A stretch of DNA of 46,901 bases from positions 1 through 46,901 of the forward strand of contig JAHECW010000019.1 in assembly GCA_024641545.1 (NCBI GenBank). Direction: 5' to 3'. How positions within the stretch are numbered: position 1 is the first letter of the stretch; each line of letters starts with the position of its first letter. Positions 41,078 to 46,901 of this stretch are shown piece after piece. Both the position numbers and the translations under genes were made by a program. This DNA comes from Acidobacteriota bacterium (GTDB lineage: Bacteria > Acidobacteriota > Thermoanaerobaculia > Thermoanaerobaculales > Sulfomarinibacteraceae). A model generated the notes under the pieces. That model ran no database searches, was not told where the DNA came from, and saw only the letters and a program-made list of their open reading frames with translations.

Positions 41078-42256
41078 CTGTCCGGTCACCTTTTCGGTCA
41101 GTGAGAACCCGCGCTTCTTCATTTCTTCGACGAAGAGCGCCGCCGGAACGCCGGTTTCCACCGGATGGACGCCGCGCGGGGTCTGGCCGCGGGCGTTCAT
41201 GATGGCGACGATGGCGCCGTCCCAACCGGTGGTCCGCTCCATGGCGGTGAACCCGGTCTCGTCGTCGTAGTAGTCGATCACCTCGATCAGCGATTCGGCC
41301 GGTTCCCCGTCCTTCTCACCGATGGCCTTGATCCTCAGGATGACGAAGTCCCTGTCGCCCTCCCCGGCCCTGATCTTGGGCTCCACGCACGCGTGGAGGA
41401 CATCTCTCGGCACCACTTCTCGACCGTTGATCGTGACCGGCTCGAGATCCAGCAGACCCATGTCGATCACGGCCTTCCACTGCTCGAAATGGCCCTTCCA
41501 GCGCAGGGTCTTGTTCTGAAAGGTCTGGACCTTGCCCGCGAAGGTCCAGGGCGCCGTCGAGGTCCCGCCGCCGGCCACGAACGCCTCCATCGTGCCGATG
41601 GGCGGCGGAAACTCGACCGCGTCCTCGTAGTCCTCCCGCTGGAAGGTCGGCACCATGGTGACCTTGCCGTTCCTGAGGAACACCGCCTCGCCGTAGTACT
41701 CGTTGGTGAGCCCGGCGATGTTGAAGGTGCAGCGGTAGTTGAAGGGCGGTTCCGGGTGCTGCATGTTGCCGCCGTCCCACATGTAGACGTGGTCCGCCCG
41801 GTCGAGCAGCGACATCGCGCGAACCATGAGCGAGGTGCCCATCCCGGGCACCTGGCCGCAGTCGGGGATGATCGCGATGCCGGCCTGCCGCGCCGCCTCG
41901 TCGAGCTTGAGCTGCTCGAGCACGAGATCGGTCTTGCCTCCGAGATCGCACATGCAGGCGCGCGACCGGATCGCCACTTTGGTGATGGCGGGGTTGAACC
42001 AGTACGGCACGGCGGAGAGAAACGAGTCGACATCAGCGAGGAACGATTCCAGCTTCGCCTCGTCGGTGACATCCAACTCGACGGCGGAGGCGATGGAGGT
42101 ATTCAGGAGGGCGTTGACCCGCCGGGCCGAGGCCTCGGCCGCGCGAAGATCGACATCCGCGATCAGCACCTTCCTCGCATCACCGAATCTGGCCATGTCG
42201 TAGGCCGCCGCGGTTCCCTGCCGACCGCCTCCGAGCACTGCGTATGTGAAGTTCAT
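41057..42256 (-). CDS. Saccharopine dehydrogenase-family oxidoreductase (lysine 6-dehydrogenase-like)
   Basis: A 399-residue NAD(P)-dependent protein starting at an ATG at 42256. The dinucleotide-binding start is YAVLGGGRQGTAAAYDMARFG, followed by ADVDLRAAEA, and FLSAVPYWFNPAITKVAI, GGKTDLVLEQ and IIPDCGQVPGMGTSLMVRAM, a pattern typical of the saccharopine dehydrogenase/lysine 6-dehydrogenase group. Expected chemistry is oxidative deamination or imine reduction of an amino acid. It follows the thiolase gene by 30 bp and is last in the MttB-CoA-transferase cluster. Its last seven codons (QVPRITL then stop) lie inside the right arm region of the 269-bp repeat element, so its original C-terminus was probably replaced by element insertion. 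Confidence 0.87.
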   Translation of the reverse strand: MNFTYAVLGGGRQGTAAAYDMARFGDARKVLIADVDLRAAEASARRVNALLNTSIASAVELDVTDEAKLESFLADVDSFLSAVPYWFNPAITKVAIRSRACMCDLGGKTDLVLEQLKLDEAARQAGIAIIPDCGQVPGMGTSLMVRAMSLLDRADHVYMWDGGNMQHPEPPFNYRCTFNIAGLTNEYYGEAVFLRNGKVTMVPTFQREDYEDAVEFPPPIGTMEAFVAGGGTSTAPWTFAGKVQTFQNKTLRWKGHFEQWKAVIDMGLLDLEPVTINGREVVPRDVLHACVEPKIRAGEGDRDFVILRIKAIGEKDGEPAESLIEVIDYYDDETGFTAMERTTGWDGAIVAIMNARGQTPRGVHPVETGVPAALFVEEMKKRGFSLTEKVTGQVPRITL

Positions 42257-42286
42257 GTTCCCCCTCGGCGAAGTCTGTTTCGCTCC

Positions 42287-43492
42287 CTAGACCCGTTCGA
42301 TGATCATGGCGATTCCCTGTCCGACGCCGATGCACATGGCGCACAGGGCGAAGCGCCCGCCGCTTCGTCGCAGCTCGTGGGCGGCGGTCGTCACCAACCG
42401 TGCACCGCTCATCCCGAGCGGATGGCCGATGGCGATGGCGCCGCCGTTGGGGTTGACCCGCGGGTCGTCGTCGGCGAGGCCGAGGTCCCGGGTGACCGCG
42501 AGCGCCTGCGAGGCGAAGGCCTCGTTGAGCTCGATGACATCCATCCGGTCGAGGCCCATCCCGGTCCGGGCGAGGATCTTCCTGGTCGCCGGCGCCGGGG
42601 CGAAACCCATGATCCGGGGCTCGACTCCGGCGGTGGCCATCGCCACGACGCGCGCCATGGGCGTCAGCCCGTGCCTGCCGGCGGCGGCGTCGGACGCCAG
42701 CACGAGGGCGCAGGCGCCGTCGTTGACTCCCGAGGCGTTGCCCGCCGTCACGGTCCCGTTGTCCCTGAACAACGCCTTGAGCCTCCCCAGTTGCTCGAGG
42801 GTCGTGCCCGGGCGCGGGTGCTCGTCGGTCGAAACGACCAGGGGGTCCTGTTTCCGGCGCGGCACGGTCACCGCAACGATCTCGTCGGCGAGCGCGCCGT
42901 TCGCCATTGCCGCCGCGGTCTTGGCCTGGCTCCAGGCGGCGAATCGATCCTGATCCTCGCGCGAAATCCCGAACTCTTCAGCGACGTTCTCGGCGGTGTC
43001 CGGCATCGAGTCGACGCCGTACCGACGCTCGAGGGCGGGGTTGACGAAGCGCCAGCCGATGGTGGTGTCGAAGACCTCGGCCCGGCGGCTGAACGCCTCG
43101 GTGGCCTTGGCCATCACGAAGGGCGCGCGGGACATCGACTCCACCCCGCCGGCGATGATCAGATCCTGCTCGCCCGTCTTGATGGCGCGAGCCGCGATGC
43201 CGACGGCGTCCATCCCGGAGCCGCACAGCCGGTTCACCGTGGTGCCGGTGACCTCGGCCGGCAGACCGGCGAGGAGGAGCGCCATCCGCGCGACGTTGCG
43301 GTTGTCCTCACCGGCCTGGTTGGCGCAGCCGAGGATCACGTCGTCGACCGCGGCGGGGTCGAGCCCCGGATTCCGCTGCTGCAGGGCGCGCAGGGGAATC
43401 GCGGCGAGGTCGTCCGTCCGGACGGCGGCGAGGGCGCCGCCGTAGCGCCCCACCGGGGTTCGAATCGCGTCGCAGATGAAGGCTTCGGTCAT
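42287..43492 (-). CDS. pcaF: Thiolase, 3-oxoadipyl-CoA/acetyl-CoA acetyltransferase type
   Basis: A 401-residue thiolase that cleaves a 3-oxoacyl-CoA with CoA to release acetyl-CoA. The second of two ATG codons (43492) has better spacing from GGAG. Active-site residues are C90 in NRLCGSGMDA, the His of GGAIAIGHPLGMSGAR and the Cys of CAMCIGVGQG. The N-terminus EAFICDAIRTPVGRYGGAL, the phrase GCANQAGEDNRNVARM and DTTIGWRFVNPALERRYGVDSMPDTAENVAEE are very close to the 3-oxoadipyl-CoA thiolase group, so I use pcaF. With the CoA-transferase genes upstream it forms the two last steps of a beta-ketoadipate-like route giving succinyl-CoA and acetyl-CoA, although a related 3-oxoacid is possible in this context. 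Confidence 0.9.
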   Translation of the reverse strand: MTEAFICDAIRTPVGRYGGALAAVRTDDLAAIPLRALQQRNPGLDPAAVDDVILGCANQAGEDNRNVARMALLLAGLPAEVTGTTVNRLCGSGMDAVGIAARAIKTGEQDLIIAGGVESMSRAPFVMAKATEAFSRRAEVFDTTIGWRFVNPALERRYGVDSMPDTAENVAEEFGISREDQDRFAAWSQAKTAAAMANGALADEIVAVTVPRRKQDPLVVSTDEHPRPGTTLEQLGRLKALFRDNGTVTAGNASGVNDGACALVLASDAAAGRHGLTPMARVVAMATAGVEPRIMGFAPAPATRKILARTGMGLDRMDVIELNEAFASQALAVTRDLGLADDDPRVNPNGGAIAIGHPLGMSGARLVTTAAHELRRSGGRFALCAMCIGVGQGIAMIIERV

Positions 43493-43517
43493 CATGAACT
43501 CCGTTGTCCCCGGCCGG

Positions 43518-44333
43518 TCACCGCGGTGATTCGCCCGGGCCGCGCCCTTTGGCCGGGATCAGCTCCGCGAAATTCGACGCCCCGGACGGAACCAGGGCGC
43601 GGAGGATTTCGAGCTCCTTCGCGGTCGGTGCCTGGGTGGTGTCGAGGGACTCCGCGACCAGGAGCGGCCACCCGGTGGCCGCGATCGCGGTCTCGGCCGA
43701 CACTCCCGGGTGGAGGTGGGTCAGGACCAACTCGCCGGTTTCGGCGTCGGGCTCGAGGATCCCGAGATCGGTGATCACCGCTTCCGGGCCGCGGCCGGGA
43801 AGATCGAGCTCGCGCCGCGACCCGCCGCCGCGGACCATCCCCACGGTCGTCACGAAATCGAGGGTGTCGACAAAGGTCTTCGGGTTCTGGCGCAGCAGGA
43901 CCAGGGTGCGGTGGCAGAAACCCGCGATCTCCGGCGCTCCGCCGGCACCCGGGAGCCGCACCTTGGGCCTGCGATAGTCGCCGATGACCGTCGAGTTGAG
44001 GTTGGCGAAGCGGTCGATCTGGGCGGCGCCGAGAAAACCGGTCCTGATCCAGCCGCCCTGGAGCCAGTAGTTGAACATCTCCGGCACCGAAACCACCGCA
44101 AGCGCGGTCCGGCTCAACTCGGGATCGCCGATGGAGAGCGGCAGCACGGTGGGCTTGGTGTCGAGGGTCCCGCTCTCATAAATCATCGAGATATCGGGGG
44201 CATGGCTCTGCCGGGCGAGGTTCGCGGCCTTGGACGGCAGCCCGATCCCGATAAACACCACGTCGTCGGGATCGAGCAGCCTTGATGCCGCGACGACCAT
44301 CATCTCTTCCGGGCTGTAGGCGGGCTCAGACAT
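43518..44333 (-). CDS. CoA-transferase subunit B (3-oxoadipate/glutaconate CoA-transferase type)
   Basis: A 271-residue beta subunit of a family I CoA transferase, of the glutaconate CoA-transferase/CatJ type. The catalytic glutamate is E53 in MIYESGTLD, equivalent to Glu54 of the glutaconate enzyme. Further family segments are GIGLPSKAANLAR, the QGGWIRTGFLGAAQIDRFANLNSTVIGDY stretch, RLPGAGGAPEIA, and VITDLGILEPD. It moves CoA from a donor such as succinyl-CoA to a dicarboxylic or oxo acid. The gene overlaps subunit A by 8 bp and lies 25 bp before the thiolase gene, so the three are one unit. The acid activated may be 3-oxoadipate or an intermediate from a demethylated betaine. Confidence 0.9.
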   Translation of the reverse strand: MSEPAYSPEEMMVVAASRLLDPDDVVFIGIGLPSKAANLARQSHAPDISMIYESGTLDTKPTVLPLSIGDPELSRTALAVVSVPEMFNYWLQGGWIRTGFLGAAQIDRFANLNSTVIGDYRRPKVRLPGAGGAPEIAGFCHRTLVLLRQNPKTFVDTLDFVTTVGMVRGGGSRRELDLPGRGPEAVITDLGILEPDAETGELVLTHLHPGVSAETAIAATGWPLLVAESLDTTQAPTAKELEILRALVPSGASNFAELIPAKGRGPGESPR

Positions 44334-45180
44334 AGCCGTCCTCCTTCAACCTGGCGAGATACTGGCCGAAATCGTCGGTCGACACCACGTAGCGCTCCAT
44401 CCACTCACGGAAGCCGTCGAAGTCCTTGCTGATCTCTCCCCAGCGCTGATAGAACTCGTTGCTCCGGTCGTAATAGCCTTCGGCGTACGACGGGAATGCT
44501 CCCAACCGGGCCTCGCACACCACATCCACCGCCCAGCGCGGGATGACGGTGCCGCCGGACCTCTCGTCGACGGACTCGACGACCTCCTCGACGGTGACGA
44601 TGCTGCACTCCGAGGCCAGGATCGCCTCCTTCTGGACCCCGAGGATCCCGGTCATCCAGACGTTGCCGCGGCGGTCCGCCCGTTGGGCGTGGACGATCGC
44701 CACATCCGGCCGGTGCGACGGGATGGCGGTGAGCACCTCGCCGGTGAAGGGACACTCGATGAACCTGATCTTCGGGTTGACCTCCGGGTACTGGGTCCCG
44801 CGATAACCCTTGAAGACCGCGCACGGCAGCCCGGCCGCGCCGGCGGCGAAGGCATTCGCCATGGCGGCGTGGGCGTGTTCCTCGAACTCGATCTCATGCG
44901 GAACCCCGTGCTCGTATGCATCGCGGAGTCGGAACAGCGACCCGACCCCCGGGTTGCCGCCCCACGAGAAGACCACCTTGTCCGCACAGCCCATGCCGAT
45001 CATCTGGTCGAAGATGATGTCCGGCGTCATCCGGATCAGCTCGAGGTGGCGGATCCCCTGGCGGATGATCTCGGCCCCCGCGGCGTGAGGAATGAGGTGG
45101 GTGAAACCCTCCGCCGCCACCGAGCAGCCGGGTTTGACGTATCTCTTGACGGCTGTCGCGAGTTCAAGAAACTCTGTCAT
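44326..45180 (-). CDS. CoA-transferase subunit A (3-oxoadipate/glutaconate CoA-transferase type)
   Basis: A 284-residue alpha subunit, partner of the gene that overlaps it by 8 bp. The ATG at 45180 follows GGGGAGGAG; a longer frame to 45210 lacks family similarity. Visible features are KPGCSVAAEGFTHLIPHAAGAEIIRQG, MTPDIIFDQMIGMGCADKVVFSWGGNPGVGSL, the EFEEHAHAAMANAFAAGAAGLP segment and VHAQRADRRGNVWMTGILGVQKEA, typical of GctA/CatI. Forms the heteromeric enzyme with subunit B, which supplies the catalytic glutamate. It is 58 bp downstream of the third mttB homologue, and both probably belong to one transcript starting before 46663. Confidence 0.9.
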   Translation of the reverse strand: MTEFLELATAVKRYVKPGCSVAAEGFTHLIPHAAGAEIIRQGIRHLELIRMTPDIIFDQMIGMGCADKVVFSWGGNPGVGSLFRLRDAYEHGVPHEIEFEEHAHAAMANAFAAGAAGLPCAVFKGYRGTQYPEVNPKIRFIECPFTGEVLTAIPSHRPDVAIVHAQRADRRGNVWMTGILGVQKEAILASECSIVTVEEVVESVDERSGGTVIPRWAVDVVCEARLGAFPSYAEGYYDRSNEFYQRWGEISKDFDGFREWMERYVVSTDDFGQYLARLKEDGYV

Positions 45181-45238
45181 CCCGGCTCCTCCCCGACCCC
45201 GATTGTCCACGAGTGATTCTACGCTCCCGTTGCACGGC

Positions 45239-46663
45239 TCAGCGCACCACCGATCGAATCAGAGCCTCGCCGCGCGCAATGAGGTCGTCGTGGTCCTCCG
45301 GGGCCGTGCCGGCGTCCAGCAACTCCCTGGTGCGGCTGCGCAGCCGATCGTCGGCGCGGGGATACCCCTGCTGCCGCCAGTCGTCCACCGTCAGGTTGGG
45401 AAAGACCTTGCTTTCGAAGTACGCGCTGCGGAAGTGCTCGAGGGTGCCCGGGGCCATGAGGAAGTTGCCGCCCGGCCCGATTTCGGCGATGTCGCCGAGG
45501 GCGGCCGCGGTCTCGTCCAGCGCGAACCCGGCGGCGGTCCGGCGGGCCTGCGCGATGACCTCGTCGGCGTAGACGATGATCGCCGGCGACATGGTCGTCG
45601 AACCCAGGGTATCGCCGACAAAGGGCGCCAGCCCGACCTGACCGAGACAGCTGGCCAGGTGGTTGACCCACTGGTGGCCGGCGGCGATGACGTCGGCGCC
45701 CCAACCCATGCCGCTGCCCGACGTGCCGCAGTGCGGCAAGCGGTAGAACGCCGTCATCTCGGCGCAGGCCAGATCGAGCACGTAGCTCATCGGGTCGTAG
45801 AAATTGGCCATCCCCCGCATGTCGAAAAACGCCGGCAGCATACCGATGATGATCGGCGCCCCGGGCCGGATCGACTGGCTCAGAACGAGCCCCGCCAGGA
45901 GCTCGGCATTGAGCAGCGCGAGGATGCCGGCCGGGGTGATCGGCATGGTCGCCCCCGCCATCCCGTAGTTCGAGTAGATGAAGGGCAGCCCGCGCTCGAT
46001 GGTCGCCGTCATCTTGTCGGCGGTTCCCCGGTTGACGACCAGCGGCGTGACCGGGTTGAAGTAGGGAATCACGAAAGGTTTCTCGGCGGCATCGGGATGC
46101 AGGTGCTCGACGAGATCGAGCACCGCCGGATAGCGGTCGTCGTCGGACACCAGCACGACCAGCGGCTTGGTGCTGTTCGCCATCATCTCCAGGATGGCGA
46201 AAAGATCCGACAGGTCCGCGGGGGTGTCCTGAATGACCCCGATCGTCGAGATCACATCGAACGACGGCAGCGCCTGCCCGAGCCGAACCACCGCTTCCAT
46301 GTGGCGGCGGGCGAAGGGCTCGATCTCGTCGGTCATCGGGTCCTGGTAATTGAGCGCGGTCACGCCGATGCCGAAACGGGTCTCGGCGCCGTCGCCGAGG
46401 CGAAAGGCCGGGTTGCCGCGCCGGTCGAAGATCTCCAGGCTCGACGGCGCCGAGCGTAACGATCGTTCAACCAGGGAACCGGGGATGAGAACCCGGTCGC
46501 CCTCCTCCTTCGCCCCGGCTCGAACCAGAACGCGCCGGGCCGGTTGGGAATCGACGCGCACCCCGGTGGCCGCCAGGATGCGCAGCGAGTAGTCGTGAAC
46601 CTGGTCGACCTGCCGCTCGTCGAGCACGCTGAGTCGGGGACGAATCTGAGTTGCGTTCGTCAT
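45239..46663 (-). CDS. MttB-family methyltransferase (copy 3)
   Basis: A 474-residue MttB-superfamily protein, no internal TAG codon. Matching segments include SLRILAATGVRVDSQPARRVLV, LPSFDVISTIGVIQDTPADLSD, NSTKPLVVLVSDDDRYP, YSNYGMAGATMPITPAGILALLNAELLAGLVLSQ, GMLPAFFDMRGM and EIGPGGNFLMAPGTLEHFRSAYFESKVFP. It differs strongly from copies 1 and 2. It leads a cluster with CoA-transferase, thiolase and a saccharopine dehydrogenase-like enzyme, so the demethylated product is probably a carboxylic or amino acid that is further oxidised. No corrinoid protein gene is adjacent. The substrate may be a trimethylated amino acid, but this is inference. Confidence 0.9.
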   Translation of the reverse strand: MTNATQIRPRLSVLDERQVDQVHDYSLRILAATGVRVDSQPARRVLVRAGAKEEGDRVLIPGSLVERSLRSAPSSLEIFDRRGNPAFRLGDGAETRFGIGVTALNYQDPMTDEIEPFARRHMEAVVRLGQALPSFDVISTIGVIQDTPADLSDLFAILEMMANSTKPLVVLVSDDDRYPAVLDLVEHLHPDAAEKPFVIPYFNPVTPLVVNRGTADKMTATIERGLPFIYSNYGMAGATMPITPAGILALLNAELLAGLVLSQSIRPGAPIIIGMLPAFFDMRGMANFYDPMSYVLDLACAEMTAFYRLPHCGTSGSGMGWGADVIAAGHQWVNHLASCLGQVGLAPFVGDTLGSTTMSPAIIVYADEVIAQARRTAAGFALDETAAALGDIAEIGPGGNFLMAPGTLEHFRSAYFESKVFPNLTVDDWRQQGYPRADDRLRSRTRELLDAGTAPEDHDDLIARGEALIRSVVR

Positions 46664-46727
46664 CTTTTCACCCTCCCGCGGATCATACGACAGATGACCC
46701 TCCGGAGCGGGCGCCCGTTGCGACCTT

Positions 46728-46736
46728 TGCTAGACT
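46728..46736 (+). promoter_or_regulatory. Candidate extended -10 element (TGCTAGACT) before the right-edge gene
   Basis: TGC-TAGACT followed by CGA, 69 bp before the ATG at 46805. It has the same TGCTA-R-M-CTCG pattern as the sites at 19428 and 26608. Confidence 0.38.
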
Positions 46737-46753
46737 CGACCGGGCTGCCACAC

Positions 46754-46775
46754 AGCTTGTTCAAAGCTTGTTGAA
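46754..46775 (+). promoter_or_regulatory. Tandem 11-bp direct repeat, possible operator
   Basis: AGCTTGTTCAA is followed directly by AGCTTGTTGAA, with one mismatch. The 11-bp period is about one helical turn, and the site sits 18-39 bp downstream of the -10 candidate and 30 bp before the start of the next gene, a plausible repressor site. Confidence 0.4.
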
Positions 46776-46804
46776 ACCCAGGACCGATACGAAGGAGAGT
46801 GACC

Positions 46805-46901
46805 ATGCCGACGTCTTTCCGCGACAGGAACGACCGCGCGAAGGGCCGCGAGATGACGGCCGTGCTGATCCTCCTGGCGCTTCATCTCCTGGTGATCCCC
46901 T
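46805..46901 (+). CDS. Partial gene for a probable membrane protein (cut by right edge)
   Basis: Only 32 codons are visible from the ATG at 46805, which follows AAGGAGAG at a good distance. The start is hydrophilic (MPTSFRDRNDRAKGREM) and then enters a hydrophobic stretch (TAVLILLALHLLVIP), as expected for a first transmembrane helix. It is divergent from the third mttB homologue; a transporter for its substrate is a guess. The family cannot be named. Confidence 0.6.
   Translation, partial: MPTSFRDRNDRAKGREMTAVLILLALHLLVIP

Noticed and set aside
7060-46663. Pyrrolysine-containing MttB
   Set aside because: All three MttB homologues read through without an in-frame TAG, and no Pyl genes are visible, so they are non-pyrrolysine members.

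Overview
The window is GC-rich DNA, densely coding on both strands, with no RNA genes, phage genes or transposases that I can recognise. A carbon monoxide dehydrogenase, corrinoid methyltransferases, FG-GAP/ASPIC-UnbV and BNR-propeller exoproteins, CocE-type hydrolases and 'choice-of-anchor'/DUF11/Kelch secreted proteins together suggest an anaerobic or facultative soil or sediment bacterium. An Acidobacteriota lineage such as Thermoanaerobaculia would fit. This is an inference from gene content; no marker gene is present.

Region 1 (1-8511, minus strand) is one tightly packed operon. In transcription order it encodes an MttB-family methyltransferase, a MetH-type reactivation protein, a corrinoid protein, a homocysteine S-methyltransferase domain protein, a CooC-type ATPase, a 70-residue coiled-coil protein, a UroD/MetE-like zinc methyltransferase, a second CooC/AcsF ATPase, and the Ni-Fe-S CO dehydrogenase CooS, which runs off the left edge. 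Three pieces correspond to separate domains of cobalamin-dependent methionine synthase. MttB replaces the folate-binding domain as methyl donor module, and the whole is linked to a CODH and its nickel-insertion factors. This split MetH/MttB/CODH operon is the most interesting system in the window.

Region 2 (8732-17493, plus strand) holds a secreted BNR-propeller protein, a second MttB homologue, an MFS anion symporter of visibly lower GC, an M20 deacylase, and a YfcC/DcuC-type carrier translationally coupled to the deacylase.

Region 3 (17519-36127, mixed strands) is rich in exported hydrolases: two CocE/S15 hydrolases, an exported AbgB-like amidohydrolase, an M20D amidohydrolase, a YtcJ-like lipoprotein amidohydrolase, an M16 protease, and a lipoprotein fusing a class-C beta-lactamase-like domain to a D-aminoacylase domain. 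An ornithine-cyclodeaminase-family enzyme follows. A CRTAC1 FG-GAP protein and a TPR protein form a coupled pair. The set suggests scavenging of acylated, amidated or D-amino-acid compounds.

Region 4 (36418-41077) is a 1423-residue modular surface protein ending in a DGFESG-type tail, a strong intrinsic terminator, and a 269-bp nested inverted-repeat element.

Region 5 (41057-46901) is a minus-strand catabolic cluster: a third MttB homologue, CoA-transferase subunits A and B, a 3-oxoadipyl-CoA-type thiolase, and a saccharopine-dehydrogenase-family oxidoreductase whose last codons lie in the repeat element. A divergent partial gene starts at the right edge behind a tandem 11-bp repeat. Three divergent MttB paralogues in 47 kb, none with an amber (pyrrolysine) codon, point to demethylation of quaternary amines or betaines as a main theme.
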